DNA of 64,000 bases from an uncultured Roseobacter sp. (GTDB taxonomy: Bacteria; Pseudomonadota; Alphaproteobacteria; Rhodobacterales; Rhodobacteraceae): contig NZ_CANLXG010000001.1 in NCBI RefSeq assembly GCF_947495025.1, forward strand, positions 372,001 to 436,000. The letters are read 5' to 3'. The notes beneath the pieces were generated by a model that had not been told where the DNA came from, made no database searches, and was given only the letters and a program-made list of their open reading frames with translations. Positions 39,246 through 49,013 of the stretch are shown piece after piece (within the stretch, counting starts at the first letter, position 1; the number at the start of each line of letters is the position of its first letter). A program made the position numbers and the translations under genes.

Positions 39246-39515
39246 TCAGTGCAGTGTGAATTCCCCTGTCACATTACGCCACTCGCCGGGGCTGATCATT
39301 TTGCGGTGCGTAAACCGGACCGAATGCAGCGGCCCTTCGATCTCTGACTGCCAGTATTCCACAAACTGGAACAGCCGGGGATGATCCGGCGCAATATCGT
39401 ATTCCTGCCAGACAAATGTGTTCAGTACATGGGTATAATCCGGCATCCGGTAATAGAATTCTGCTGTCGTCAGGCCGTAGCCTTTCAGCATCATTTCGGT
39501 CTCGTTCAGGGGCAT
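39246..39515 (-). CDS. usg: Usg family protein
   Basis: An 89-residue protein matching the alphaproteobacterial Usg family: MLKGYGLTTAEFYYRMPDY at the start, LNTFVWQEYDIAPD in the middle, and EIEGPLHSVRFTHRKMI near the end. The function is unknown, and it is distinct from the enterobacterial usg gene of the asd family. It is monocistronic and divergent from gyrA. Confidence 0.88.
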   Translation of the reverse strand: MPLNETEMMLKGYGLTTAEFYYRMPDYTHVLNTFVWQEYDIAPDHPRLFQFVEYWQSEIEGPLHSVRFTHRKMISPGEWRNVTGEFTLH

Positions 39516-39634
39516 TCAGCGGGCCTCTTTTTCAGTTGCTCACGTACAGCATGCCATGCAAAAATTACTTTTCAATAAAAACAACGTGTTATCACTCCGC
39601 TCCCCGTGCTGCCAGCGGTGGCGCCACAGAGGCA

Positions 39635-39664
39635 TTGCACCTTATATGCACCCTCTGCTAGTAT
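39635..39664 (+). promoter_or_regulatory. candidate gyrA promoter
   Basis: TTGCAC (39635-39640) and TAGTAT (39659-39664) are 18 bases apart, giving a plausible sigma-70 promoter with a start point about 38 bases before the gyrA GTG. Evidence is consensus match only. Confidence 0.5.
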
Positions 39665-39708
39665 TCGGACACAAAATATAGACCCTGCACAAAGATCGGG
39701 CAGTTTAC

Positions 39709-42468
39709 GTGAGCGACACACCACAACCTCCTGAAAACGATGACGAAATGACACCGGAAAGACCTGCTTATGATGGTCCCTCCGTCAGCATCGAGCATGA
39801 AATGCGCACGTCCTATCTGGACTACGCCATGTCCGTTATCGTCAGCCGCGCGATCCCCGATCTGCGCGACGGTCTGAAACCTGTGCACCGGCGCATCCTG
39901 TTTGCGATGCACGAAACCGGCAACAGCCACGACAAAGCCTATCGCAAATCAGCCCGTCCGGTCGGCGATGTCATGGGTCAGTATCACCCGCATGGGGACA
40001 GTGCGATTTACGACGCACTGGTCCGCATGGCGCAGGATTTTTCCATGTCGCTGCCGCTGCTTGACGGCCAGGGTAACTTTGGCTCGATGGACGGCGATAA
40101 TCCGGCCGCAATGCGCTATACCGAAGTGCGCATGGACAAGCCGGCGGCCTATCTGCTGGCGGACATCGACAAGGACACAGTCAATTTCCAGGACAACTAC
40201 GACGGCAAGCAGCAGGAACCGACGGTTCTGCCCGCCCGTTTTCCGAACATGCTGGTCAACGGAGCCGGCGGTATTGCCGTGGGTATGGCCACGAATATCC
40301 CGCCGCATAATCTCGGCGAGGTTGTGGACGCCACGCTGGCGCTGATCGACGAGCCGGACCTGACGTCCGAGCAGCTGACTGAATACGTACCCGGCCCGGA
40401 TTTCCCGACAGGTGGTATCATGCTGGGCCGCACCGGGGCGCGCAAAGCATACCTCGAAGGGCGCGGATCGGTCATTGTGCGGGCGAAAACCCGCGTGGAA
40501 GAAATCCGCAAGGACCGCTGGGCCATTGTGATCGACGAGATTCCCTATCAGGTCAACAAAGCCACGATGATCGAAAGGATCGCAGAGCAGGTCCGCGAGA
40601 AAAAGATCGAGGGCATTTCCCATGTTCAGGACGAATCTGACCGTAATGGCGTGCGGGTCGTTGTCGAACTGAAGCGGGATGCGACCGCAGAGGTGGTGAT
40701 GAACCAGCTTTACCGGTTCACGCCCATGCAGACATCCTTTGGCTGTAATATGCTGGCCCTGAATGGCGGCCGTCCGGAGCAGCTGACACTGCGCAAGTTC
40801 CTGACGTATTTCATTGATTTCCGCGAGGACGTCGTCGCCCGCCGCACGGCGTTCCTGCTGCGCAAGGCGCGCGACAGGAGCCATATTCTGTGTGGTCTGG
40901 CCGTTGCGGTCACGAATATTGACGAGATCGTCGCATCGATCCGCTCGTCTGCGGACGCTGCAGAAGCCCGCGAGAAACTGATGACCCGGCGCTGGCCCGC
41001 GCAGGACATTCTGCCCTATATCGCTCTGATCGACGATCCGACCCATACCGCCAACGACGACGGCACGTATAACCTGTCGGAGACCCAGGCGCGCGCCATT
41101 CTGGATCTGCGCCTGCAGCGGCTCACCCAGATCGGCGTCAAGGAAGTCACGGACGAGCTGGAAGAACTGGCCGGTAAGATCAAGGAATACCTTGAGATTC
41201 TGGGCTCCCGCGACCGCATCATGAGCATTATCGCCGACGAGCTGCGCGAAGTGCGCGAGCTTTTTGCCGTGCCGCGGCGCACCGAAATCGTCGACTGGTC
41301 CGGCGACATGGAAGACGAAGACCTGATCGCGCGCGAGGATATGGTCGTGACGGTCACGTCGGGCGGCTATATCAAACGGACCCCTCTGGCTGACTTCCGC
41401 AGTCAGCGTCGCGGCGGCAAGGGCCTGGCCGGTATGCAGACCAAGGAAGAGGACGTGGTCACCACGCTCTTCGTGGCCAATACGCATACGCAGCTGCTCT
41501 TTTTCACGACCGACGGGATGGCCTACAAACTCAAGACATGGCGTCTGCCCCAGGGCGGACGCACGTCCAAGGGCAAGGCGATCGTGAATATCCTGCCGAT
41601 CCCACCCGGCGTCTCTGTGGCAGCCATTCTGCCCATCGACCGGGACGAGGATGACTGGGATCAGCTGCAGATTGTCTTTGCGACATCTGCTGGAACTGTG
41701 CGGCGTAACGCTCTGTCAGACTTCACAAATGTCAAATCGAACGGCAAGATTGCCATGAAGTTCGAGGACGAGCACGCAGAGACGACACTGATCAATGCAC
41801 GGATTGCATCGCCCGATGATGACGTGATGCTGGTGACGGCTTCGGGCCGGGCGATACGCTTCCCGTCGACGGATGTGCGGGTGTTTAACTCACGCTCCTC
41901 GGTTGGCGTGCGGGGCGTGAAGCTGACAGGCAGCGACAAGGTTGTGTCGATGTCTGTGATCCGCCACTTTGATGCAAGCCCGGATGAGCGCGCCGCCTAC
42001 CTCAAGATGCGCCGCGCCATGGCGGGCCTCGCTGATGATGCGGATGCGGCGGCAGACGATGATGAAACAGATGCCAATGCAACCATTTCCCAGGAACGCT
42101 ATGCCGAAATGTCGGCGGCCGAAAACCTGATCCTGACCCTGACCGCAGGCGGTGCGGGCAAGCTCAGTTCCAGCCACGATTATCCCGTCCGCGGACGTGG
42201 CGGCATGGGCGTGCAGGCGATGGACAAAGCGATGCGCGGCGGCGCGCTTGTGGCCTCCTTCCCCGTCGAGATGGACGACCAGATCATGCTGGCCACGTCG
42301 CGCGGCCAGTCGATCCGCGTGCCTGTTGACGGCATCTCTTTCCGGTCCCGGTCTGCAGGCGGCGTACGGGTGTTCAACACCGGCAAGGGCGAAGAGGTCG
42401 TCAGCGTCGCCTGGATCGCGGATCAGGGCGATGATGACGCCGCAGCAGAGGCAGAGGCGGAAAGCTGA
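39709..42468 (+). CDS. gyrA: DNA gyrase subunit A
   Basis: A 919-residue GyrA starting at GTG. The winged-helix and tower region carries the catalytic Tyr in [10 protein letters not shown] (near residue 140), and the quinolone-resistance region [15 protein letters not shown] has Ser and Asp at the positions equivalent to E. coli 83 and 87, the sensitive state. The C-terminal beta-pinwheel follows, with the GyrA box QRRGGKG. An acidic insert ([15 protein letters not shown]) sits near residue 785. It makes negative supercoils with GyrB. Confidence 0.97.
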   Translation: MSDTPQPPENDDEMTPERPAYDGPSVSIEHEMRTSYLDYAMSVIVSRAIPDLRDGLKPVHRRILFAMHETGNSHDKAYRKSARPVGDVMGQYHPHGDSAIYDALVRMAQDFSMSLPLLDGQGNFGSMDGDNPAAMRYTEVRMDKPAAYLLADIDKDTVNFQDNYDGKQQEPTVLPARFPNMLVNGAGGIAVGMATNIPPHNLGEVVDATLALIDEPDLTSEQLTEYVPGPDFPTGGIMLGRTGARKAYLEGRGSVIVRAKTRVEEIRKDRWAIVIDEIPYQVNKATMIERIAEQVREKKIEGISHVQDESDRNGVRVVVELKRDATAEVVMNQLYRFTPMQTSFGCNMLALNGGRPEQLTLRKFLTYFIDFREDVVARRTAFLLRKARDRSHILCGLAVAVTNIDEIVASIRSSADAAEAREKLMTRRWPAQDILPYIALIDDPTHTANDDGTYNLSETQARAILDLRLQRLTQIGVKEVTDELEELAGKIKEYLEILGSRDRIMSIIADELREVRELFAVPRRTEIVDWSGDMEDEDLIAREDMVVTVTSGGYIKRTPLADFRSQRRGGKGLAGMQTKEEDVVTTLFVANTHTQLLFFTTDGMAYKLKTWRLPQGGRTSKGKAIVNILPIPPGVSVAAILPIDRDEDDWDQLQIVFATSAGTVRRNALSDFTNVKSNGKIAMKFEDEHAETTLINARIASPDDDVMLVTASGRAIRFPSTDVRVFNSRSSVGVRGVKLTGSDKVVSMSVIRHFDASPDERAAYLKMRRAMAGLADDADAAADDDETDANATISQERYAEMSAAENLILTLTAGGAGKLSSSHDYPVRGRGGMGVQAMDKAMRGGALVASFPVEMDDQIMLATSRGQSIRVPVDGISFRSRSAGGVRVFNTGKGEEVVSVAWIADQGDDDAAAEAEAES

Positions 42469-42773
42469 CCATGACGTTTACGCAACGGTCGGTGGCCTGC
42501 AAGGCGCGCCGACCAGCGAATCGCGGGTCACCCGTTATTTTCATGGCTGGAGCGGTGTCGGTATTTTGTCGGTGCACGCGTCGGTGGGCCTGTGTTCAGC
42601 TGGCCGCGCGGTCGGGTTTGTTACAAGGGCGTTAATGAAGGTTTAGCGGACAAAGTGAGCTTTCGCTGCGGCTGCGCCAATGGCCGTTTTTGGGGTGTCA
42701 CGGGAGGCTAGTTGTATCCGATGATGCGCGCCTTTACCAATGATGAGCATAAAGTGGCGGAGGTTGCTCGCAG
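42469..42773. other. non-coding gap after gyrA with possible dispersed element
   Basis: About 305 bases with no gene I can support. A 54-codon reading frame from 42470 has a good spacing to GGAAAG, but its Cys/Arg-rich product looks random. The segment around 42645-42700 (from GCGGACAAAG to GCCAATGGCC) contains short stems and looks like a dispersed intergenic repeat. Confidence 0.4.
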
Positions 42774-43505
42774 TTGAAAAATAATGTTGCAAACGAATGC
42801 CGGGCGCTAGGAAACAGCATACTTTCAGAGGATGATGCGCGGACACGGATGCAGTATTGCAGACGCGCGATTGGATTGGGTCGAACAGCCGTGAAGGCGG
42901 CCGATAGCATGTCTGAAGCAGACCTTTTGGACGTTCAGGAGACCCTTAGACTTGCGTATCGCGCTAGTCGTGGAACATACAATCCAAATGCCTCGATTAC
43001 AAAGCTTGCACAGGTACGGATGGCGCGCGCTGGTTTTGCGCAATTACCAATCGTCAGCGCAACAAGACCCAAACTGATTGGCACGGATACAGCATGTTTA
43101 GCAGTGTCTTCAAAGCCTTTACCCGAAAAATGGTTTGATACCCCGACTGCCATAAAACAGATGAATGAGGCTCTCTATGCTGTAATGGGTGTAGGGTCGG
43201 ATGGGTCTTACTCTGTGTGCATCCGTTTAATCGATGCGAGCGATCACTTTCTTGAAAATCCAGAGTACAAAAAGGTCATCGAGGTCTCACCACCGATGGC
43301 GATCAAGATCGAAAACGAGATGGTATTTTTCGGTGCGCCTGAAGCGATAAAAGATGGAACTGGTCTTCGGATCGCAAATGGACGTTTCATATGTTCGGTT
43401 TCATCGCTTCGTTCTGGAAGGTATCTCCGATTTATCGCCACCCTCATCCGTAGCAACGATGACGTTCCAGAGGTTCACCAGCTGCCCGAGTTCCGAGAGG
43501 TCTAG
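42774..43505 (+). CDS. orphan protein of unknown function, atypical composition
   Basis: A 243-residue protein starting at TTG with GGAGG ten bases upstream. No domain is recognised. The first half is helical (EDDARTRMQYCRRAIGLGRTAVKAAD...), the second half looks like a beta-sandwich or double-psi-like fold (GVGSDGSYSVCIRLID, EVSPPMAIKIENEMVFFG, SLRSGRYLRFIATLIRS). G+C is visibly lower and third positions less G/C-biased than in the neighbours, pointing to recent acquisition. It is flanked by gyrA and a convergent carboxypeptidase gene. Confidence 0.7.
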   Translation: MKNNVANECRALGNSILSEDDARTRMQYCRRAIGLGRTAVKAADSMSEADLLDVQETLRLAYRASRGTYNPNASITKLAQVRMARAGFAQLPIVSATRPKLIGTDTACLAVSSKPLPEKWFDTPTAIKQMNEALYAVMGVGSDGSYSVCIRLIDASDHFLENPEYKKVIEVSPPMAIKIENEMVFFGAPEAIKDGTGLRIANGRFICSVSSLRSGRYLRFIATLIRSNDDVPEVHQLPEFREV

Positions 43506-43603
43506 AGCTTAGCTCAAGCAGACCTTCACACAAAGCGCTGCATTTGTAACTAAGGGCTCAGAGCGGACGTTGCGACTCCCAGAGCCCATGCCAATAAAAC
43601 GTC

Positions 43604-45079
43604 TTACAGCCGGTAAATCCCCGAGAACTTCTCTTTGAGATAGGCCAGCAGCGGGGCCTCAGAAGGGGCACGGCCGCTGGCGCGGGCGATGACGTCGCTG
43701 GGCTCGTATAGGCCGCCGTGGGTCTGGACGTTCTGCGCCAGCCATGCGGTGGCCGCCGAGGTTTCCCCGCGTGCCAGCTGGTCATCGAGATCCGGGACTG
43801 CGCCGCGCAGGGCTTCATGCAGACAGCCGGCATAGACATTGCCGAGGCTGTAGGTCGGGAAGTACCCGAAGAGGCCCACAGACCAGTGCACATCCTGCAG
43901 CACCCCGTTCGACGGCTTGTCCACGGCGAAACCAAAATCCGCCTCGAACCGGTCGTTCCACGCAGCCTCCAGATCACTGACCTTCAGATCGCCGGAGATG
44001 AGCGCGCGTTCGAGATCGAACCGCAGCAGCACATGCAGATTGTATTGCAGCTCGTCCGCTTCGGTCCGGATGAAACCGTTGTTCACACGGTTTACGGTGG
44101 CATAGAAACTGTCCGCATCGGGGATGCCGAAATCACCGAACACATCGCGCATCTCGCCATACAGCCAGCCGGTGAAGGCCCGGCTGCGCCCCAGCTGGTT
44201 TTCATAGATACGGCTCTGGCTTTCGTGCACGCCCATCGACACGCCCTGCCCCAGCGGTGTCAGCAGGTAATCACGGCTGATATTCTGCTCGTAACAGGCG
44301 TGGCCGACCTCGTGGATCGTGGAATAGAAACAGTTGAACGGGTCCGTCTCACTGGTACGCGTGGTGATGCGTACATCGAGACCCGACCCGGAGCTGAACG
44401 GATGCACGGCTTTGTCCACACGGCCGTGGTTCATGTCATAGCCGAATGTCCGGGCAAGCTTGCGCGTCAGCTTCATCTGGGCGCTTTCGTCGAAGGTACC
44501 GGAGAGCTGCGCGGGCGGCTCGGCGTCCAGCACAGCGGCGCGCAGGGTGCTCAGGCCAGGGCGCAGTGCGCTGAACATCGCCTCGAGCGCCGCGCCTGAC
44601 GTGCCGGGTTCGTAGTCTGAGAGCAGCGCATCATAGACGTCGCCACCCTGTGCCAGCGCGGCTCCCTCCTCCTGTTTCAGGCGGATCACGTTTTCCAGCG
44701 TGGGCGCGAAGGACGCAAAGTCGTCACTGGCTCTTGCCGCCGCCCAGATCCCCTGGGAGACGGACGTGACGCGGGCTATCTCGGTCGCGAGGGTTGCCGG
44801 AATTTTTGACGCGCGGTCGTAAGACCGGCGGATATGACGCAGCTGTGCAAGGGCCACATCGTTTTTTTGTTCCTGCTCCGCGCTGGCGAGCCAGTCGCCC
44901 ACCCGCGGGTCCGTACGGCGCGCGTGCATCACAGCCTCCAGTGCGGCCACCTCCTCGCCGCGCTGTTCCGCGGCACCGCGGGGCATCATTGTTTCCTGAT
45001 CCCATTCAAGCCGGCCGGCGATGGCAGAGAGCGCGGTCGTCTCGCGGGTAAAGGCCATCAGGTCATCGTAGGCACTCAT
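43604..45079 (-). CDS. M32 carboxypeptidase (Taq type)
   Basis: A 491-residue zinc carboxypeptidase. The HExxH motif is His256-Glu-Val-Gly-His260, with the family blocks VHPFSSG, DVRITTRTSE and GVHESQSRIYENQLGRS nearby. It removes C-terminal residues from peptides in the cytosol. The start overlaps the ctaA stop by one base (TGATG), so both come from one message. Confidence 0.95.
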   Translation of the reverse strand: MSAYDDLMAFTRETTALSAIAGRLEWDQETMMPRGAAEQRGEEVAALEAVMHARRTDPRVGDWLASAEQEQKNDVALAQLRHIRRSYDRASKIPATLATEIARVTSVSQGIWAAARASDDFASFAPTLENVIRLKQEEGAALAQGGDVYDALLSDYEPGTSGAALEAMFSALRPGLSTLRAAVLDAEPPAQLSGTFDESAQMKLTRKLARTFGYDMNHGRVDKAVHPFSSGSGLDVRITTRTSETDPFNCFYSTIHEVGHACYEQNISRDYLLTPLGQGVSMGVHESQSRIYENQLGRSRAFTGWLYGEMRDVFGDFGIPDADSFYATVNRVNNGFIRTEADELQYNLHVLLRFDLERALISGDLKVSDLEAAWNDRFEADFGFAVDKPSNGVLQDVHWSVGLFGYFPTYSLGNVYAGCLHEALRGAVPDLDDQLARGETSAATAWLAQNVQTHGGLYEPSDVIARASGRAPSEAPLLAYLKEKFSGIYRL

Positions 45080-46230
45080 CAGGAAGATCCTCTCAGGGAT
45101 GTGGCAACGGGATAGCCGCTCAGGAAACGGGCGCGCAGGATCAGCACCCAGACCACAACAGCCAGAAGCTGATGGAAGATCGCGATATGCACCGGTGCGC
45201 CATAGAGAACCGTGACGATGCCCAGCACAATCTGCAGCGACATAGCACAGATCATCGCGTTGAAGGCAAAGCGGGTCCTGGGATGCGCAGAACGGCGCCC
45301 GCGCAGCCAGACGACGACCGCGAAAGCGGCAAGCAGATAGCCGGTGATACGGTGAATGAACTGCACAAGCCCCGGGCTTTCAAAGAAGTTGCGCCAGAAA
45401 GGTTCCAGTACCAGCGCGCTTGCAGGAAAAAACTGTCCGCCCATCAGCGGCCAGTCGGTATAACTTCGGCCGGCATCGATGCCGGCAACGAGCGCGCCGA
45501 TGAGTATTTGAAGAAGGGTGAAGTGCAGCAGTCCGGTCGACATGCCCCACTGCCTGCTTTCCCGCGCGCGGCGGGCCTGCATCAGGTCCTGAGCGCTGCG
45601 GCCCAGTTCCATGATGTACCATGTGATGAAGCCCAGAATGACAAAGGCCAGGCCCAGATGCGTGGCCAGCCGGTAGCTGGCGACATCGACCATCCCCTCG
45701 CCCTGGGTTACGCCAGATGCAACCATCCACCAGCCGATCGCACCCTGAGCGCCGCCAAGTGCGCCAAGCAACAGCAGTTTTGGAGTAAAACCGGGCGGGA
45801 TCTGCCGGCGGATGCCAAACCAGACGAAGCCGGCCGCCCAGACAAGGCCGATCACGCGGCCCAGTTGCCGGTGCCCCCATTCCCACCAGTAAATCACTTT
45901 GAAATCGGCCATCTGCATCCACTGGTTCTGGATGCGCCATTCGTCAATCTGCTGATATTTCAGGAACTCGGACTGCCATTCTGCCTCGGACATGGGTGGC
46001 AGTGCACCGGTGATCGGACGCCATTCGGTGATACTGAGGCCGCTGTCGGTCAGTCTGGTCAGGCCACCTACCGCGATCATGGCAACCACCAGTGCAAACA
46101 GGAATATCAGCCAGACACGGATCGCGCCGCGCGCGCCTGTGCGGCCTTTGTCAATCAGCCCCGGTGTTGCTGCGGGGCGGGTGTCGGCGGCGGTGCCGAC
46201 TTCTTCGAAGATGTTGCGTTTCGTGCTCAT
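45079..46230 (-). CDS. ctaA: heme A synthase (COX15/CtaA)
   Basis: A 383-residue membrane protein with eight predicted helices. It oxidises the C8 methyl of heme O to make heme A for aa3-type cytochrome oxidase. Conserved segments include GGLTRLTDSGLSITEWRPITGALPP, EWGHRQLGR with a heme-ligand His, ATHLGLAF, and IHRITGYLLA. The length is that of the alphaproteobacterial type 2 CtaA. It precedes the carboxypeptidase gene in an operon. Confidence 0.95.
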   Translation of the reverse strand: MSTKRNIFEEVGTAADTRPAATPGLIDKGRTGARGAIRVWLIFLFALVVAMIAVGGLTRLTDSGLSITEWRPITGALPPMSEAEWQSEFLKYQQIDEWRIQNQWMQMADFKVIYWWEWGHRQLGRVIGLVWAAGFVWFGIRRQIPPGFTPKLLLLGALGGAQGAIGWWMVASGVTQGEGMVDVASYRLATHLGLAFVILGFITWYIMELGRSAQDLMQARRARESRQWGMSTGLLHFTLLQILIGALVAGIDAGRSYTDWPLMGGQFFPASALVLEPFWRNFFESPGLVQFIHRITGYLLAAFAVVVWLRGRRSAHPRTRFAFNAMICAMSLQIVLGIVTVLYGAPVHIAIFHQLLAVVVWVLILRARFLSGYPVATSLRGSS

Positions 46231-46293
46231 CCCGGTGCCTTATGTGACGGTGTTGCCGCTATTCCTACGCCCGTGCGCAGGGGAGGTCCAGCG

Positions 46294-47121
46294 TCACTGA
46301 TTGTCGCGGTCCCTGCCCCGGATAATCTGTCGCAGCATGCCGTGCAGCATCTGCACATCGGCGCGCGTCAGCGGCATCCGGCTCCACATATTGCGCAGGT
46401 TGGTGCGCATCGACTGCGCTTTGTGCTGCGGGAAAAAGAAGCCTGCGTCACTGAGCCGGTCCTCATAGTGCTGCGCCAGGTGCTCGATCTCGATCCCTTC
46501 GGCCCAGTCTGTCCCGGCCATTTCGGTCACGGCGTGGGTCACATCGCCGTGGGCCCGCATCCATTCGTACCCTGTAAGCAGCACACATTGCGCGAGGTTC
46601 AGCGAGGGGAACTCCGGATTGACGGGAACGGAGATAATCGCATTGGCTTTTGCAATGTCGTCGTTTTCAAGGCCCGCACGTTCCGGCCCGAAGAGTACAG
46701 CGACGCGCTGGCCCTGTGCTGTCTTTTCTGCGGCCAGTTTCATTGCCGCTTCGGGGCTGTAGACCGGCTTGGTCAGATCGCGTGACCGGGCGGTGGTGGC
46801 GAAGACAAACGCGCAGTCGCCGATGCCTGCCGCAAGGTCATCGCTGAGCCGGGCAGTGTCCAGCACCCGGCCCGCACCGCTGGCCATGGCCACGGCCGCC
46901 GGGTTGGGCCAGCCGTCGCGCGGGGCCACGATGCGCATATGATCAAGGCCAAAGTTCAGCATGGCACGTGCCGCTGCACCGATGTTTTCGCCCATCTGGG
47001 GGCGGACAAGCACAAAAGCGGGAGCGCGGGGGATCTCAACAGGGTCTGACATGGCGGCCTGATAGGCTCTCTGCGCCGCTGCTGCAACGTCTGGCAGGTC
47101 ATTTCCTGAATTGCCCGGCAT
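46294..47121 (-). CDS. trmJ: SpoU-family RNA methyltransferase (TrmJ-like)
   Basis: A 275-residue SPOUT methyltransferase. The knot motifs are AFVLVRPQMGENIGAAARAM, AVLFGPERAGLENDDI and FPSLNLAQCVLLTGYEWMR. This matches TrmJ, which 2'-O-methylates position 32 of tRNAs. I chose the ATG at 47119-47121, with AAGGA eight bases upstream; an internal Met (MSDPVEIP) is an alternative start. It is divergent from the ThiE-like gene across 67 bases. Confidence 0.88.
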   Translation of the reverse strand: MPGNSGNDLPDVAAAAQRAYQAAMSDPVEIPRAPAFVLVRPQMGENIGAAARAMLNFGLDHMRIVAPRDGWPNPAAVAMASGAGRVLDTARLSDDLAAGIGDCAFVFATTARSRDLTKPVYSPEAAMKLAAEKTAQGQRVAVLFGPERAGLENDDIAKANAIISVPVNPEFPSLNLAQCVLLTGYEWMRAHGDVTHAVTEMAGTDWAEGIEIEHLAQHYEDRLSDAGFFFPQHKAQSMRTNLRNMWSRMPLTRADVQMLHGMLRQIIRGRDRDNQ

Positions 47122-47188
47122 AATCGTTTTCCTTTTTGCGCGCCGGAGGCTACTGATCAGTGCCAGAAGACCCTCAAGGACAAGACCC

Positions 47189-47812
47189 ATGGATGACACG
47201 CCCGAACTGCCGCAGATTTACCTGATCACCCCGCCGGAGTTTGAGCTGAGTACCTTTCCGGATCTTCTGGCGCGTACGCTTGATGCCCATGCGGTGGCCT
47301 GCGTGCGTCTTGCGCCGGCCAGCCGGGACGAGGACCGGATATCGCGTGCCGCAGATGCGCTGCGCGAGGTGACACATGCCCGCGACATCGCGCTGGTCCT
47401 GAGCGAGCACACAATGCTGGCAGACCGCCTGGGGCTGGACGGTGTTCACCTGAACGATGCGGCCCGCTCTGTGCGGGACACGCGCAAAGCGCTTGGAGAG
47501 GACGCAATCGTGGGCGCCTTCTGTGGTACGTCCCGTCACGACGGGATGGCAGCGGGCGAGGCCGGCGCGGATTATGTCAGCTTCGGGCCGGTCCGGGCGT
47601 CAGCCCTGGGAGATGGCTCTTTTGCCGAACATGATCTTTTCGAGTGGTGGTCAGAAGTGATTGAGGTGCCGGTTGTGGCCGAGGGCGGGTTGTCCACGGA
47701 CATGGTGCGCCAGCTTGCCGGATACACCGATTTTTTCGGCATTGGTGAAGAGATCTGGAAAACGGACGACCCGGCCGCTGCGCTGGGCGACCTGATCGCG
47801 GCAATGAGCTGA
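47189..47812 (+). CDS. ThiE/TenI-like thiamine phosphate synthase family protein
   Basis: A 207-residue TIM-barrel protein of the ThiE/TenI family. DGVHLND matches the DGVHLGQ block, and DYVSFGPV matches the DYIGFGPV block of thiamine phosphate synthase; VVAEGGLST is the phosphate-binding loop. The N-terminal pyrophosphate-binding residues are poorly kept, and Glu in HDLFEWWSE replaces usual features, so it may not be a working ThiE. I chose the ATG at 47189, with AAGGA nine bases upstream. Confidence 0.75.
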   Translation: MDDTPELPQIYLITPPEFELSTFPDLLARTLDAHAVACVRLAPASRDEDRISRAADALREVTHARDIALVLSEHTMLADRLGLDGVHLNDAARSVRDTRKALGEDAIVGAFCGTSRHDGMAAGEAGADYVSFGPVRASALGDGSFAEHDLFEWWSEVIEVPVVAEGGLSTDMVRQLAGYTDFFGIGEEIWKTDDPAAALGDLIAAMS

Positions 47813-47819
47813 CCTGCGG

Positions 47820-49013
47820 TCAGAAGAACACCCGTTCGACGCTCCAGTAAGCACCGATGAGTGCGATGATCAGTGAGGCCGGGATCGAGACTGACCGGAA
47901 GACGACCGGGTAGGTGGTCGCAGGCTGCTCGGTGGGATCCAGCGACATCCGGCGGGCCAGCCGCGCAGACAGCAACAGAAGCAGAGCCGCCAGCGCGATT
48001 ACCGTCAGCTGACCCAGTTCAACGCCCACATTAAAACCAACCAGTGCGGGGATAAACTGGTTATCCGGCAAACCGAATTCGCCCAGCACAGAGGCAAAAC
48101 CCAGCCCGTGTAAAAGGCCAAAACCAAAGATGATCGCCGGCCGCCAGCGGCTCAGCCCCTGGTGGAAGATGTTTTCGACCGCGACATAGACAATGGACGC
48201 AGCGATCAGCGGCTCGACAATGCTGCCCGGCAGACTGACCCATCCCAGCGCCCCAAGAGCCAGCGTGACCGTATGCGCCAGCGTAAAGGCCGTGACCTGC
48301 CACAGCAGCGGCCGCCAGCGGGTGCTGAGGAAAAACAGACCAAGTACGAACAGAATATGGTCGAGCCCCCTGGGCAGGATGTGGTCGAAACCGACGGGAA
48401 TATAGCTCATGAAAGCCTCGCCCGGGCTCTGGGCGCCACCGCCGTCAAAACCGATCGGCGGGCTGCTTTCACCGCCGGACAGATACCCGGTATAGGGCTC
48501 TTCGACCCCCTGCTGACGCAGCACCATCGGGCCGCCGCCTCCGGGCCAGTTGACCGTGATCGCCGTCGCATCCCGGGGCAGCGTTGCGACCAGCTGCACA
48601 AGAGAAATCCGCGGCAGCTCGAAATCCTCTGCCGGTTCGGTCCGGGCGCTCCGTACCGTAAATGTCAGCGGCGTGCCCGCCTCGGCCAGCGGTACTGCAT
48701 TCCAGGCGTCCACTAGCTCGGGCAACCGGGCAAGCAACCCGGCCACGTCCAGTGCCCGCAACCTGTCGTAATCATCTGATCCGTCTGCTTCATCCGTATC
48801 CGCAACAGCGTCAAGATCGATACCTGACAGAAATGCCTCGATGTTCACACGCATGTCCAGGGTGATTTCGTCACCTTCCGTGACTGCCATGTCGACAATG
48901 GTCGGCACCAGTTCATGCGCCGCCACCTCCCGTGCGCCCAACACCACGAAGTGAGTTGACACGAAACCAAAAAGCATCAGCTTTGCAATGCAGCGAACAA
49001 GGGTCTGGGGCAT
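47820..49013 (-). CDS. HupE/UreJ_2-family membrane protein
   Basis: A protein of about 397 residues. A signal-like N-terminus and an exported domain (about 35-215, starting AHELVPTIVDM) precede a C-terminal HupE/UreJ_2 domain with six or seven helices (PRGLDHILFVLGLFFLS, AFTLAHTVTLAL, VENIFH, FGLLHGLGFASVLGEFG). The His-rich helices suggest metal, perhaps nickel or cobalt, transport. The start is uncertain: ATGs at 49034, 49013 and 48977 are all weakly preceded. The 49013 ATG overlaps the start of the divergent gene. Confidence 0.85.
   Translation of the reverse strand: MPQTLVRCIAKLMLFGFVSTHFVVLGAREVAAHELVPTIVDMAVTEGDEITLDMRVNIEAFLSGIDLDAVADTDEADGSDDYDRLRALDVAGLLARLPELVDAWNAVPLAEAGTPLTFTVRSARTEPAEDFELPRISLVQLVATLPRDATAITVNWPGGGGPMVLRQQGVEEPYTGYLSGGESSPPIGFDGGGAQSPGEAFMSYIPVGFDHILPRGLDHILFVLGLFFLSTRWRPLLWQVTAFTLAHTVTLALGALGWVSLPGSIVEPLIAASIVYVAVENIFHQGLSRWRPAIIFGFGLLHGLGFASVLGEFGLPDNQFIPALVGFNVGVELGQLTVIALAALLLLLSARLARRMSLDPTEQPATTYPVVFRSVSIPASLIIALIGAYWSVERVFF

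Noticed and set aside
39949..41487. Long minus-strand frame of 512 codons inside gyrA
   Set aside because: It is a shadow frame of gyrA, with His/Gln-rich random composition.
42470..42634. 54-codon reading frame right after gyrA with good spacing to GGAAAG
   Set aside because: The product is rich in Cys, Arg and Trp with no family resemblance and looks like random translation of non-coding DNA.
43530..43600. GGGCTC...GAGCCC hairpin between the orphan gene and the M32 peptidase gene
   Set aside because: The stem is only six pairs with a loop of about 22 bases and no T run, so it is not convincing as a terminator.
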